A DNA stretch of 64,000 nt from Segatella oulorum JCM 14966 (GCF_000613785.1 NZ_BAJQ01000004.1:1-64000); one strand, 5' to 3'. Counted from the first letter of the stretch, positions 31,041 through 41,463 are shown. Translations and numbers: made by a program. The notes: generated by a model from the letters alone, not told the origin.

Positions 31041-31086
31041 TTATCCATAGCCCACGCAACCCATAAAAAAAAACTTCACCATTTAC

Positions 31087-31117
31087 TTGCTTGGCACACA
31101 TTTTTTTGCTATTATTG
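31087..31117 (+). promoter_or_regulatory. Promoter of the ABC-transporter operon
   Basis: TTG (31087-31089), 20 nt, then TATTATTG (31110-31117), one base off the consensus. The ATPase start is at 31172. Confidence 0.5.
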
Positions 31118-31171
31118 CAACCGAAAAGAGATCAACGTTTTTCAGACTTAAACATTTATCACACAATAGCA

Positions 31172-31873
31172 ATGGAGATTCAACAGCTCAGTTACAGCTA
31201 TCCTCGGCAGTCAACGCCTGTGTTTAGCGACTTCAATCTCACGCTTTCGCCCGGCAAAATCTATGGTTTGTTGGGGCCGAATGGCGCGGGAAAATCCACC
31301 TTATTATATATAATGGCCGGTTTGTTGGCGCCCCAAACCGGGCAAGCCACGCTCAATGGGGTGAATGTGCGGCGCAGAAAGCCCTCCACGATGTGCGAGA
31401 TTTTCCTCGTTCCCGATGAGTTTGAACTGCCCAACGTGTCGCTTTTAGACTATGTCAAGACCAACAGTGTGTTCTATCCACGCTTTTCTTTAGACGACAT
31501 GAATGCCTATTTGCAAACCTTTGGCATGACAAACGACGTGCGACTCTCAGCCTTATCGCTCGGTCAACGCAAAAAGATTTTCATGGCCTTTGCCATGGCT
31601 ACGCACGCCAAAGTGTTGTTGATGGACGAGCCAACCAACGGCCTTGACATCACGAGCAAGCAGCAATTTCGCGACTTTATCCGCCAAGGCAGCCACGAAA
31701 GTCAGCTCATCGTCATCTCCACCCATCAGGTGAAAGACGTGGAAAGCATCCTCAACCACGTGTTGTTGATGGACAGAAGCGAGATTATCCGCAACGAAGC
31801 CATCAACGGAACCATCGATTTAGAAACTTATTTCATTGAAGCAACCAAAGGAAGGGAGGCCCATCATGACTAA
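31172..31873 (+). CDS. ABC transporter ATP-binding protein
   Basis: A 233-residue ATPase with Walker A GPNGAGKST (about residues 35-43), signature 'LSLGQRKKIFMAFA' (near 128), Walker B 'KVLLMDEPTNGLD' (near 147) and an H-loop in 'LIVISTHQ'. The start is the ATG at 31172 (MEIQQLSYSYP); an upstream in-frame TTG at 31091 would overlap the promoter. It overlaps the permease gene by eight bases, so the two form one export-type system of unknown substrate. Confidence 0.9.
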   Translation: MEIQQLSYSYPRQSTPVFSDFNLTLSPGKIYGLLGPNGAGKSTLLYIMAGLLAPQTGQATLNGVNVRRRKPSTMCEIFLVPDEFELPNVSLLDYVKTNSVFYPRFSLDDMNAYLQTFGMTNDVRLSALSLGQRKKIFMAFAMATHAKVLLMDEPTNGLDITSKQQFRDFIRQGSHESQLIVISTHQVKDVESILNHVLLMDRSEIIRNEAINGTIDLETYFIEATKGREAHHD

Positions 31874-32636
31874 CAATTTCTTCGCTTGGCACCGTTTTTG
31901 GTGCTATTTCAAAAAGCTGTGGATGGAACATCGCAGCCAATTCTATATCGCTACGGGCATCACTTTCGGTGTGTTGCTCATGGTGATGCTCGCTACCTTC
32001 TTCCTCACTTGCAGCTATAACGACGGCGAAGCGCTCGCCGACTATCAGGTAATCGGCATGGCTGAAACCATCAGTGGTTGGACATCGTTCATCTATACGA
32101 TTGTGATGATTGTAGCTGCCTCACAATTTTTCAGCGACGGCAAGCTCAAATCGGGTCGCATCCACGTGCTCACCACCCCCGTAAGCATGTTCGAAAACTG
32201 GTTGGCACGCGTCTGTTTGTTTGTCGTGGCCTACATCATCATGTTCCATGTCGTGTTCAATGTCGTCGAATTGCTGCGCGCCTTGCTCATGACCACCGTC
32301 CACTATGAGGGACCAATGCTGTGGGGTGGCATCGGCCATATCAGCTTTTATTCCGACCAATACTGGGAGATATGGTTCTATTTCACCGCCTTCTACGCTT
32401 TCCTCATCACCACTTACATGCTCGGCAGCGTGGTGTTTTTGCGCCGATCGCTGCTGCTCACCACCATCACCCTGCTCATTTTGCTGTTCATTGGCGGCAT
32501 TTTCACGCTGTTTATTGGCGTCGGACGCATCGAAAACGGCCTTCACTTCTTCTATTGGTTAGCCTTCCTTTCGGTGGCCAACCTATGGCTATCCTACCGT
32601 CGATTGTGTGAAATGGAAATTAAAAACCGAAGATAA
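31866..32636 (+). CDS. ABC transporter permease-like membrane protein
   Basis: A 256-residue protein with six predicted membrane segments (about residues 28-52, 72-92, 115-140, 175-198, 203-225, 230-245) and no soluble domain. It starts at the ATG at 31866 inside the end of the ATPase gene. Context identifies it as the membrane half of the transporter. No substrate can be read; ABC-2 type exporters are the closest topology. Confidence 0.75.
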   Translation: MTNNFFAWHRFWCYFKKLWMEHRSQFYIATGITFGVLLMVMLATFFLTCSYNDGEALADYQVIGMAETISGWTSFIYTIVMIVAASQFFSDGKLKSGRIHVLTTPVSMFENWLARVCLFVVAYIIMFHVVFNVVELLRALLMTTVHYEGPMLWGGIGHISFYSDQYWEIWFYFTAFYAFLITTYMLGSVVFLRRSLLLTTITLLILLFIGGIFTLFIGVGRIENGLHFFYWLAFLSVANLWLSYRRLCEMEIKNRR

Positions 32637-32651
32637 CAGGAGGAAACGCAA

Positions 32652-33503
32652 ATGAAAACAACCACAAAAATCATCCTTACCCTCATCGTTTTGAGCTACG
32701 TGGTGTGGGGATTCTGCATAGGATACAACATCAAAGCTGAGACAATCACATTCTATACAGCTGTCCGTCAGACGCTCAACCTTCATGATTTGAAGGGCAT
32801 CCAGTTTGTTGCACCCCCCAATGAAAGCCTCGACGACTACTCGTTGGATAGCGTTTTGCTCATTGTTGACGACAAACGAACGGATATTCTCGTCGACTAT
32901 CCGCGCGAACTCCTCCAAACAAAAATGCAAAACGGACAGCTCATCCTTTCGCCTTCGCCACGCTTTGCCGCAGCACATGCGAAAGGAAACTACGAGCTTA
33001 CCGATGCCAAATGGACCGAGAATGATGCCCGTTTCGACACCATTGATACCGCATCCGATGGGCAATACATCGTCGTTCGGCTCTATATGCCCACAGCTCA
33101 AGCGCTCAAACTGCTGCAATCGCCCAACGCACTAAGCCAACTGGGCGCGGTAGGCGTGCAACATCTGGTGGCCAAGAGCCTCACCCTGCAACAAAACTTC
33201 TCTGTCACCCTCACGCAATGCCGCATCGGCGACGCCAAAATCAATGTGGGGGTCAACAAGTTTGAATTGCAAGGCACCCGAATAAATAACATGGTTATCA
33301 AGATGTTGAACGATACAGAGAACGATAATCAAACGCTTTATGCGGACGATAACCACTCGTTTGTCGACAACTTGCTCATTCAAGGGAGCTGCAATAGCTC
33401 ATTCACTTATTCGCACTATGGCCACATCATGATTGAAGGTACCGGCAATGCGCCTTCCTCTGTGACCTTAGATGGCCTGAAAGGGCGCGTCAAACTGAAA
33501 TAG
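32652..33503 (+). CDS. Membrane-anchored protein of unknown function in the ABC operon
   Basis: A 283-residue protein with one N-terminal membrane helix (about residues 7-25) and an extracytoplasmic remainder. The second half is rich in short beta-strand-like repeats ('SLTLQQNFSVTLTQCRIGDAKINVGVNKFELQG', 'NLLIQGSCNSSFTYSHYGHIMIEGTG'), resembling a DUF2807-type beta-helix, but the family was not firmly recognised. It starts 16 bp after the permease and ends directly before tadA, so it is probably a partner of the transporter. Confidence 0.6.
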   Translation: MKTTTKIILTLIVLSYVVWGFCIGYNIKAETITFYTAVRQTLNLHDLKGIQFVAPPNESLDDYSLDSVLLIVDDKRTDILVDYPRELLQTKMQNGQLILSPSPRFAAAHAKGNYELTDAKWTENDARFDTIDTASDGQYIVVRLYMPTAQALKLLQSPNALSQLGAVGVQHLVAKSLTLQQNFSVTLTQCRIGDAKINVGVNKFELQGTRINNMVIKMLNDTENDNQTLYADDNHSFVDNLLIQGSCNSSFTYSHYGHIMIEGTGNAPSSVTLDGLKGRVKLK

Positions 33504-33956
33504 ATGGTGGACGAAACGCAGCAGAGAATCGACGAGGCATTCATGCAAAAAGCGCTCTTTGAAGCCCAAAAGGCTGCCGAAGCCGGCGAGGTTCCTATCG
33601 GGGCTGTGGTGGTTTGTCGCGGAAAAATCATCAGCCGTGCACACAATCTCACCGAGACTTTGCACGATGTTACCGCCCATGCCGAGATGCAAGCCATCAC
33701 TGCTGCAGCCGATTCGTTGGGCGGAAAATACCTCCCCGACTGCACACTCTACGTCACCGTGGAACCCTGTTCGATGTGTGCGGCGGCCTTAGGCTGGGCA
33801 CAAATGGGGCGCATTGTTTATGGAACGCCCGACGAGAAGCGCGGCTATCGCCGCTATGCCCCCCGCGTTTTGCACCCCAAAGCCACCGTCACGCAGGGCG
33901 TTTTGGCCGAAGCGTGCCGTCAACTCATGCAGCAATTCTTTCAACAACGGCGCTGA
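33504..33956 (+). CDS. tadA: tRNA adenosine(34) deaminase
   Basis: Zinc deaminase that converts A34 of tRNA-Arg to inosine. The site is complete: His59 and the proton-shuttling Glu61 in HAEMQ, and Cys89 and Cys92 in PCSMC. At 150 residues it has normal length. The ATG immediately follows the stop of the preceding gene. Confidence 0.93.
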   Translation: MVDETQQRIDEAFMQKALFEAQKAAEAGEVPIGAVVVCRGKIISRAHNLTETLHDVTAHAEMQAITAAADSLGGKYLPDCTLYVTVEPCSMCAAALGWAQMGRIVYGTPDEKRGYRRYAPRVLHPKATVTQGVLAEACRQLMQQFFQQRR

Positions 33957-34022
33957 TGCCGCGCGAAAAATCCACATGCAAACCCAAAAAGAAAAATAAA
34001 AACAACATAACAACAGTTGAAC

Positions 34023-35003
34023 ATGACAAAAATTCCAGCTCAGAAACTCCCTTGGGAGGAGCGCCCTCAAGGCAGCAAAGACGTGATGTGGCGCTACAGC
34101 CACAACCCCATCATCGGCCGATATGACATCCCCACGTCCAACAGCATCTTCAATAGTGCCATCGTTCCGTTTGAAAACGGCTTCGCAGGTGTGTTCCGTT
34201 GCGACAACAAAGCCGTGCAAATGAATATCTTTGCAGGCTTCAGCGACGACGGCATCCATTGGAAAATCAACGAAGAACCCATCGTTTTCGAGGCGGGCAA
34301 CACGCAGATGATTGCCTCGGAATACAAATACGACCCACGAGTGACGTGGCTTGAAGACCGTTATTGGATTACTTGGTGCAACGGTTACCACGGTCCTACG
34401 ATTGGTCTTGGCTACACTTTCGACTTCAAAACGTTCTATCAGTGCGAGAATGCCTTCCTGCCATTCAACCGCAATGGCGTGCTCTTCCCCGAAAAAATCA
34501 ATGGTAAGTATGCCCTTCTGAGCCGTCCCAGTGACAATGGCCACACACCTTTCGGCGACATCTACCTCAGTTTCAGTCCCGATATGAAGTATTGGGGCGA
34601 GCATCGTTGCGTCATGTCGCCCACTCCTTTCCCACAAAGTGCCTGGCAATGCACGAAGATTGGCGCCGGACCCGTGCCCTTCTTGGTCGACGAAGGCTGG
34701 CTCTTGTTCTATCATGGTGTCATCACTACGTGTAACGGTTATCGCTATTCCATGGGCGCTGCCATCTTGAATAAGGAGCATCCCGAACGCGTTCTCTATC
34801 GCACACAGCCCTATCTGCTCGCACCCAACGCCCCCTATGAGCTGCAAGGCGACGTGGCCAACGTCATTTTCCCCTGCGCAGCGCTCCACGATGGCGAGCG
34901 CGTGGCCGTCTATTATGGCGCTGCCGACACCGTTGTGGGCGTGGCTTTTGGCTACATTCGCGAGATTGTAGACTTCATCAAAGCCAACAACTGTGCCGAG
35001 TAG
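34023..35003 (+). CDS. GH130 phosphorylase, mannosyl-GlcNAc type
   Basis: A 326-residue five-bladed-propeller enzyme. Family blocks are '[21 protein letters not shown]' (about residues 24-44), '[23 protein letters not shown]' (about 103-125; the Asp after Y is the usual acid), '[19 protein letters not shown]' and '[14 protein letters not shown]'. GH130 enzymes release mannose-1-phosphate; with GH92, GH20 and GH33 neighbours the probable substrate is the Man-beta-1,4-GlcNAc core of N-glycans, as for Bacteroides BT1033 (recalled). The ATG at 34023 is preferred to a TTG at 34017. No signal peptide, so it is cytoplasmic. Confidence 0.85.
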   Translation: MTKIPAQKLPWEERPQGSKDVMWRYSHNPIIGRYDIPTSNSIFNSAIVPFENGFAGVFRCDNKAVQMNIFAGFSDDGIHWKINEEPIVFEAGNTQMIASEYKYDPRVTWLEDRYWITWCNGYHGPTIGLGYTFDFKTFYQCENAFLPFNRNGVLFPEKINGKYALLSRPSDNGHTPFGDIYLSFSPDMKYWGEHRCVMSPTPFPQSAWQCTKIGAGPVPFLVDEGWLLFYHGVITTCNGYRYSMGAAILNKEHPERVLYRTQPYLLAPNAPYELQGDVANVIFPCAALHDGERVAVYYGAADTVVGVAFGYIREIVDFIKANNCAE

Positions 35004-35016
35004 GCCGCAGCCTTGC

Positions 35017-35126
35017 GGGGTAAAAGCATAGCCTTTTCCTCGCAATTTGCATGCCTTTGCACTGCAATCTATTGCAGATTATGGGGCAAAGTGCATGCTT
35101 TTCTCGCATAATATTCGTATATTTGC
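35017..35126. repeat. 22-bp degenerate repeat cluster, locus C (5 units)
   Basis: Units start at 35017, 35039, 35061, 35083 and 35105. Units 2 and 4 carry GCAATTTGCATGCCTTTGC and GCAAAGTGCATGCTTTT, close to the palindromic core. The fifth unit contains the -7 box of the GH92 gene. The array begins 14 bp after the GH130 stop and fills almost the whole intergenic space. Confidence 0.65.
35118..35125 (+). promoter_or_regulatory. -7 element for the GH92 gene, inside a repeat unit
   Basis: TATATTTG, 44 bp before the GH92 ATG and within the last unit of repeat locus C. No clear -33 TTTG. Confidence 0.5.
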
Positions 35127-35168
35127 AACCGACCTGCAAGGGTCATCACCCTACTAACCCTTTTAAGA

Positions 35169-37424
35169 ATGAAAAAGAACCTCATGATTGCCTTGTGCGT
35201 GGCGTGCCATTTCGGTGCGTTGCAAGCGACGCATGCACCCAGAACAGAGCCGGTTGACTTGGTCAACCCGTTCATTGGCACGTCGAATTTGGGCACTACC
35301 AACCCCGGAGCCATCTGTCCTAACGGGCTGATGTCGGTGGTTCCGTTCAATGTTATGGGTTCCGATGAGAACAAATGCGATAAAGATTCGCGCTGGTGGT
35401 CAACGCCTTACGAGTTCCACAACGTGTTTTTCACAGGCTTTTCCCATGTCAACCTCAGCGGCGTTGGCTGCCCCGATGTGGGCTCTTTGCTGCTGATGCC
35501 CACCACAGGCAAGCTCAATGTCGACTATAAAGCCTATGGCAGTCACTACAAAGACGAGGTGGCTCGTCCGGGCTATTACAGCAATTTCCTGGTGAAACAC
35601 GGCGTGAAAACCGAGGTAACCGCTACCCTTCGCACCGCCTGTGAGCGCTTTACGTTCCCCAAAGGCGAAAGCCATTTACTGCTTAACCTTGGTGAAGGTC
35701 TCACGAAAGAGTCGGGAGCGATGGTGAAACAGGTGAGTCCCACCGAATATGAGGGCATGAAACTGCAAGGCGCTTTTTGCTATTATGCCCAAGCCGTGTT
35801 CCCTATTTACTTCGTGATGCGCGTGAACAAGGTGCCACAAAGCGCCGGTTACTGGAAAAAGCAGCGCGAACGGACGGGCAAACAGGCTGAATGGTTCCCC
35901 GACAGAGGACAATATAAGCTCTACACGGCCTATCAAAAAGAGATGGCCGGCGACGATATTGGCGTCTATATGAACTTCAACACCACCGACGACGAGGTGA
36001 TTGAGGTGCAAATGGGCGTGTCGTTTGTCAGCATAGCCAACGCACGTGAGAACCTCAACGCAGAGCAAAAGGGCAAAGATTTCAACACCATTGCGCAAGA
36101 AGCGCGCCAGAAATGGAACGCCGACCTGTCGAAAATAGAAATCGAAGGCGGCACCAAAGACCAGCAAACCATTTTCTACACGGCACTCTATCACACGCTC
36201 ATCCATCCCAACATCCTCCAAGATGTCAACGGACAATATCCGGCTATGGAGAGCAACCGCGTGCTTACGCAGCACGAAGGCAACCGCTACACGGTGTTCT
36301 CGCTGTGGGACACCTACCGCAACCTGCATCAATTCATGACGCTTGTCTATCCCAATCGCCAGCGCGACATGGTTAAATCGATGATTAGTATGTATGATGA
36401 GAGCGGCTGGTTGCCCAAATGGGAGCTCTTTGGACGCGAGACTTACACGATGGAAGGCGACCCTTCGATTCCCGTTATCGTGGACTGTTGGCTGAAAGGG
36501 CTGCGCGGTTACGACATCAACAAGGCCTACACGGCCATGAAAAAGGGTGCCACGACCGATGAAAAGAGCAATCCGCTGCGCCCCGACAACAACGAATATG
36601 TGGAGAAAGGCTATATTTCGCTGCGCGATTCGTTCGACAATTCGGTGTCGCACGCGTTGGAATATTACATTGCCGACAATGCTTTGTCGCGTTTGGCGGC
36701 CGCTTTGGGCCACAAAGCCGATGCAAAGCTGTTCTATAACCGCTCGATGGGCTACCGACATTACTTCAGTAAGGAGTTCAATATGTTGCGTCCTATCCTG
36801 CCCAATGGAAAGTTTTACAGCCCATTCAACCCGCTGCAAGGCGCTAACTGGGAACCTTCTCCGGGCTTTCATGAGGGCAATGCGTGGAACTACACGTTCT
36901 ATGTGCCCCACGATATCTATGGGTTGGCCAAGCTCATGGGCGGCAAAAAGCGCTTCATCGAGCAGCTTCAGTCGGTGTTTGACCGCGGAAACTACGACCC
37001 AACCAACGAGCCTAACATCGCTTATCCATTCCTTTTCTCCTATTTTAAAGGTGAGGAATGGCGCACACAGGTGCTCACTCATCAGCTGTTGCAAACCTAT
37101 TTCAAGAACAGTCCCGAGGGACTTCCCGGCAATGATGACACGGGAACGATGTCGGCTTGGGCGCTTTTCAGCATGATGGGCTTCTATCCTGACTGCCCGG
37201 GTGAGCCGGCTTACACCCTCACCTCGCCCGTTTTCGACAAGATTACGCTGCACCTCGATGCCCAACAATGGGGCAAAGACAAGCTCGTTATTGAGACCCG
37301 GCGCAACAATCCGCAAGCCGTGCGCATCGAAAAGATGGAGGTTGGCGGCCAACCTTGGACGTCCTACCGCATCCGTCACAGCGACTTGGTGAAGGCAGGC
37401 ACATTGAAATTCATCTTAAAATAA
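35169..37424 (+). CDS. GH92 alpha-mannosidase (first copy)
   Basis: A 751-residue calcium-dependent exo-alpha-mannosidase. It has a signal peptide (residues 1-20) and begins 'VDLVNPFIGTSNLGTTNPGA', then shows 'FTGFSHVNLSGVGCPDVG' (about 81-98), 'LYHTLIHPNILQDVNGQYP' (near 345), 'FSLWDTYRNLHQFMTL' (near 378) and 'GLPGNDDTGTMSAWALFSMMGFYP' with the catalytic acidic pair (near 655). GH92 enzymes trim alpha-mannose from host N-glycans or fungal mannan; the neighbourhood favours N-glycans. Confidence 0.93.
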   Translation: MKKNLMIALCVACHFGALQATHAPRTEPVDLVNPFIGTSNLGTTNPGAICPNGLMSVVPFNVMGSDENKCDKDSRWWSTPYEFHNVFFTGFSHVNLSGVGCPDVGSLLLMPTTGKLNVDYKAYGSHYKDEVARPGYYSNFLVKHGVKTEVTATLRTACERFTFPKGESHLLLNLGEGLTKESGAMVKQVSPTEYEGMKLQGAFCYYAQAVFPIYFVMRVNKVPQSAGYWKKQRERTGKQAEWFPDRGQYKLYTAYQKEMAGDDIGVYMNFNTTDDEVIEVQMGVSFVSIANARENLNAEQKGKDFNTIAQEARQKWNADLSKIEIEGGTKDQQTIFYTALYHTLIHPNILQDVNGQYPAMESNRVLTQHEGNRYTVFSLWDTYRNLHQFMTLVYPNRQRDMVKSMISMYDESGWLPKWELFGRETYTMEGDPSIPVIVDCWLKGLRGYDINKAYTAMKKGATTDEKSNPLRPDNNEYVEKGYISLRDSFDNSVSHALEYYIADNALSRLAAALGHKADAKLFYNRSMGYRHYFSKEFNMLRPILPNGKFYSPFNPLQGANWEPSPGFHEGNAWNYTFYVPHDIYGLAKLMGGKKRFIEQLQSVFDRGNYDPTNEPNIAYPFLFSYFKGEEWRTQVLTHQLLQTYFKNSPEGLPGNDDTGTMSAWALFSMMGFYPDCPGEPAYTLTSPVFDKITLHLDAQQWGKDKLVIETRRNNPQAVRIEKMEVGGQPWTSYRIRHSDLVKAGTLKFILK

Positions 37425-37481
37425 TTATCTTTGCCGTGGCATCGAGTCCAAAAGGTGCCACGCTCACCTATTCTTAATGAA

Positions 37482-39566
37482 ATGAAGACCTTGATAAAAT
37501 TTGGTTTTAGCCTCTTGATGGGCGCCTGTTTCCTCACCGAATCACGCGCACACAACATCATTCCCAAGCCCCAAAGCATCGTGATGGGGCAAGGATCGAT
37601 TGCAGTCAGTCAGCTCAACGCTGCACAAACCAACCTCAAAGGCGAAGATTTTGCCCAGTTGCAAAGCTATCTTTTGCAAACCATGGGCATTCAGTTGCGC
37701 CGCGGTAACAACAGCATCGTGCGCAAAACCCATCTCTATCCGCTGCGATTATTCTGCACCGGCACGCCCGAACAGGCACGTATGGCGGCCGACAGTGTGC
37801 GCCTTCAGGGCTATAAGCTCACCATTTCGCGCCGCGGAGTGTTCATCAAAGCCCCCACACCCATGGGTCTTTTCTATGGTTTGCAGACGCTTCAGCAACT
37901 CAAAGAGAACGGAAGACTGCCCCATGTGCACATCACCGACTATCCAAAATATCCCTATCGCGGCATCATGATCGACTGTTCGCGCCACTTCTTCCCCATC
38001 GATGTGCTCAAAAAGCAGCTCGATGCGATGGCCTATTACAAGCTCGATCGCTTCCATTGGCATTTGGTTGATGGCGGCGGATGGCGCATAGAAATCAAGA
38101 AATACCCCGGTTTAACCGAGGAAGCTGCCTACCGAACGCAGGAAGATTGGACGAAATGGTGGCGCGGTGGCGACCGAACTTTCTGCCGAAAAGATGCTCC
38201 CGGCGCCTACGGAGGTTATTATACGCAAGATGAAGTGCGCGACCTTGTGGCCTATGCTGCCGCTCGTCACATCACTGTTATACCCGAAATTGAGATGCCC
38301 GGACATAGTAATGAGGTGCTATGGGCCTATCCTTCGCTCGCCTGTGAGGGCAAAGTGCATGGCCAATCCGACTTCTGTGTGGGCAAAGACAACACCTATC
38401 AGTTCTTAAAGGATGTGCTCAAGGAGGTCATGGACCTGTTCCCTTCGTCCTATATCCATATTGGTGGCGACGAAGCGGGGCGCAAAACGTGGGAGACTTG
38501 CCCCGATTGTCAGCGCGAAATGCAAGCCAATGGGCTGAAAACGACGGCCGAATTGCAAGGTCATTTCACTGAGAAAATAGAACAATTCCTCAACACCCAT
38601 GGCCGAAAGCTCATGGGATGGGACGAGATTATGGAAGGAAAGCTGGCACCCAATGCCGCCGTTATGTCGTGGAGAGGCTTTGAAGCAGGACTCGAAGCCG
38701 CGCGAAAAGGCCACGCAGTGGTGATGACTCCCGGGAAATATTGCTATCTTGACCATTATCAAGACGCCCCCATCACGCAGCCTAATGCGCAAGGTGGCTA
38801 TGTAACCTTAGAGAAAGCGTACAGCTATGAGCCCCTTCCTGACAGCTGCCGGACGCCACAAACCGAGGCTTGTGTTGAGGGATTGCAAGGCAATCTGTGG
38901 ACCGAATACGTGCCAACGCCGCAACATTTGGAATATATGCTCTATCCACGGGCGCTGGCTTTGGCCGAAGTGGGCTGGACAAGTGGACACAGAAACTATG
39001 CCAAGTTTCGCAAACGCGCGCTCTATGCCGTTGACTTTCTGCAACAAAAAGGCTATCATACGTTCGATTTAGCCCATGAAGTGGGTGATCGAAAGGAGTT
39101 CCGTTATGGCATGAAGCACGAGGCATTGCACAAGAAAGTGATCTATTTAAGTTCGTATGCTCCGAAATATCGTGCTGAAGGGGATAGCACTTTGACCAAC
39201 GGACGCGGCGGAAACTGGGGCTTTTTCGACGGCAGATGGCAAGGTTTTATCGACCCCAAAGGCATTGATGTCATCATTGATATGGAGAAAACCACCGACA
39301 TTAAAGACGTTGAAATCAACTTCTTGCAACAGGCTTCTGCCAGCATCTATACGCCCGCTTCGGTGCAGATTGAGGTGTCGAACGATGGAAAAAACTTCGT
39401 AGAAATCGATAAAACCACCTGCGATGTTGAGCCTTCTGCACGCTATCGCATTTATCCTTACCAATGGAAAGGAACGGCAAAAGGCCGCTATGTGCACGTC
39501 AAAGCCGCATTATATGAGCCTGATAGCTGGCTCTTTATCGACGAAATTATGATTAATCGAAAATAA
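37482..39566 (+). CDS. GH20 beta-N-acetylhexosaminidase
   Basis: A 694-residue exported enzyme. The signal peptide ends ESRA at about residue 23, a GH20b N-terminal domain follows, and the catalytic barrel carries 'GIMIDCSRHFFPIDVLKKQLD' (about 164-184) and the catalytic Asp-Glu pair in 'HIGGDEAGRKTWE' (about 326-338). The last 150 residues resemble a discoidin/F5-F8 carbohydrate-binding module ('EINFLQQASASIYTPASVQI', 'VSNDGKNFVEI'). The start at 37482 is fixed by the signal peptide. It would remove terminal GlcNAc or GalNAc exposed by sialidase and galactosidase action. Confidence 0.92.
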   Translation: MKTLIKFGFSLLMGACFLTESRAHNIIPKPQSIVMGQGSIAVSQLNAAQTNLKGEDFAQLQSYLLQTMGIQLRRGNNSIVRKTHLYPLRLFCTGTPEQARMAADSVRLQGYKLTISRRGVFIKAPTPMGLFYGLQTLQQLKENGRLPHVHITDYPKYPYRGIMIDCSRHFFPIDVLKKQLDAMAYYKLDRFHWHLVDGGGWRIEIKKYPGLTEEAAYRTQEDWTKWWRGGDRTFCRKDAPGAYGGYYTQDEVRDLVAYAAARHITVIPEIEMPGHSNEVLWAYPSLACEGKVHGQSDFCVGKDNTYQFLKDVLKEVMDLFPSSYIHIGGDEAGRKTWETCPDCQREMQANGLKTTAELQGHFTEKIEQFLNTHGRKLMGWDEIMEGKLAPNAAVMSWRGFEAGLEAARKGHAVVMTPGKYCYLDHYQDAPITQPNAQGGYVTLEKAYSYEPLPDSCRTPQTEACVEGLQGNLWTEYVPTPQHLEYMLYPRALALAEVGWTSGHRNYAKFRKRALYAVDFLQQKGYHTFDLAHEVGDRKEFRYGMKHEALHKKVIYLSSYAPKYRAEGDSTLTNGRGGNWGFFDGRWQGFIDPKGIDVIIDMEKTTDIKDVEINFLQQASASIYTPASVQIEVSNDGKNFVEIDKTTCDVEPSARYRIYPYQWKGTAKGRYVHVKAALYEPDSWLFIDEIMINRK

Positions 39567-39573
39567 ATTGCAA

Positions 39574-41258
39574 ATGAAAAAAATGATTCTTGCGCTGCTC
39601 TTGCTCAGCACTTTTCACGCAAAAGCAGCCGACACCTTATTCATAAAGCAGCCCCAAGTGCCCATTTTGATTGAGCGTCACGACAATGTGTTGCTGCTCA
39701 TGCGGCTCAAAGCCACTGAAACGAAGGCTTTAGACCAAGTGGAACTCGACCTCGACCCATCGCTTCCGCTCAACCAAGTGAAAGCCCTTCGCCTCTATTA
39801 TGGCGGCACCGAGGCGCGACAATTCGATCAAAAACTGCGTTTTGCACCCGTAGATTACGTCTCGGGCTTCACACCTGGCAAGACCTTGCGCGCCAATCCG
39901 TCGTATGTAGTGTTGCGAAGCGAGCTGCAACCCACCACCCATCACCTCACCCTTGCGGCCAAACAATCGCTCTTTCCGGGCGTGAATTACTTTTGGGTGA
40001 GCATCGAAATGCAACCCAATGTGCCCGTAAAAGCAACCTTGAAAGCCGCGCTATCCAAGGCCATTGCCGACGGAAAAGCACTGCCACTCGTCAACACTTC
40101 GAAGCCCGATATGGAGCGAAGAATGGGCATAGGTGTGCGACATGCCGGCGACGATGGCGTGACAGCCTATCGCATTCCGGGCTTGGTGACGACAAACAAC
40201 GGCACGCTTTTGGGCGTTTATGATGTGCGTTACAACAGCAGTACCGACCTGCAAGAGCATATTGACGTGGGACTTAGCCGCAGCATCGACGGCGGAAAGA
40301 CATGGGAACCATGCGCTTGCCCTTAGCTTTTGGTGAGAATGGAGGTCTTCCTGCGGCGCAAAATGGTGTCGGCGACCCGGCTATTCTCGTGGACAAAACC
40401 AACAACACGTGTTGGGTTGTGGCCGCTTGGACCCACGGAATGGGCAACCAACGCGCATGGGTTAGCTCTAAACCCGGCATGGATAAAGACCACACGGCAC
40501 AGCTGGTGATGGCAAAAAGCACCGACGACGGGCGCACATGGTCGGCTCCTATCAACCTCACACCGCTGTTAAAGCAACCCGAATGGTACTTTTTCTTCCA
40601 GGGACCGGGGCGCGGAATCACCTGCAAAGACGGCACATTGGTGTTTGCCATGCAGTTTATTGACAAGGATCGCGTGCCCCATGCCGGCATCTTGTATAGC
40701 AAAGACCACGGCGAAACGTGGGCCATCTCTTCACCGGCATGCTATAATACCACCGAAGCACAGGTGGCAGAGCTACCTTCGGGCGAACTGATGCTCAACA
40801 TGCGCAACCAAAGTGGCGGCGGAAGAGCCGTTTACACCACGCGCGATTGGGGCAAAACCTGGCAGGAACACTCCTCGAATATCAAGGCTTTGCAAGAGCC
40901 CATCTGCATGGCAAGCCTCATCAGTGTGCCCGCAAAAGACAATGTTCTGGGCAAAAACATCTTGCTGTTCTCCAATCCCAACGACCCCAAAGACCGCCGA
41001 AACATCACCATTAAACTGAGCTTCGACGACGGAAAAACATGGGAAGCCTCGCATCAGGTGTTGCTTGACGACGACTATGGATGGGGCTATTCGTGCCTGA
41101 CGATGATTGATCGCGAGACGGTGGGCATCCTTTACGAGAGCAGCGTGGCCGAGATGACCTTCCAAGCCATCCCACTCAAAGACTTTGTGGGCGGCAAAAC
41201 GATTATCAAGGCCCAACGAATCATGCGGAAGCGGGGCCCCGTCTGCCTGACGGAATGA
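39574..41258 (+). pseudogene. nanH: GH33 exo-sialidase, frameshifted
   Basis: Removes terminal sialic acids. It has a signal peptide (residues 1-20), an N-terminal carbohydrate-binding-like domain (to about 170), the RIP motif in 'TAYRIPGLVTTNNGTL' (near 204) and five Asp boxes: SRSIDGGKTW, AKSTDDGRTW, SKDHGETW, TRDWGKTW and SFDDGKTW. One base is missing at about 40309-40311; restoring a C (GAA CCC ATG) joins both halves into a 561-residue protein of normal Bacteroidetes length. As written frame 1 stops at 40326. All motifs on both sides are intact, so a consensus error is likely. Confidence 0.88.
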
Positions 41259-41313
41259 GGCAAGTGGGGCAACAGCCCATAAGCTTTGGCCAACCACACC
41301 CACGCCAACGGTT

Positions 41314-41401
41314 GAACAAAATGGTGCAGATTGCACCACAATGTCGCACAGATTGTGCCACAAAAGCGCATAGTTTGCCCCGCAATATAGCCCACTTTGT
41401 T
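41314..41401. repeat. 22-bp degenerate repeat cluster, locus D (4 units)
   Basis: Units start at 41314, 41336, 41358 and 41380 with no drift in phase. Each has CAAAA or CAAT at positions 4-8 and ATTG or TTTG at 17-20. A poorer unit lies at about 41267-41288. The cluster sits between the sialidase stop and the second GH92 gene. Confidence 0.65.
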
Positions 41402-41463
41402 CAAGCCGCACAACAAGAAGGAAAAAATAATGCAGAGAAATCAATGATTAAACCCGATTGACA

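Noticed and set aside
35017..35126. CRISPR array
   Set aside because: The 22-nt units are all degenerate and contiguous, with no constant repeat separated by unique spacers and no cas gene nearby.
33789..37379. Long minus-strand frames opposite GH130 and GH92 (418 and 567 codons)
   Set aside because: They mirror the codon bias of strongly supported plus-strand genes, have no recognisable domain, and lack promoters.
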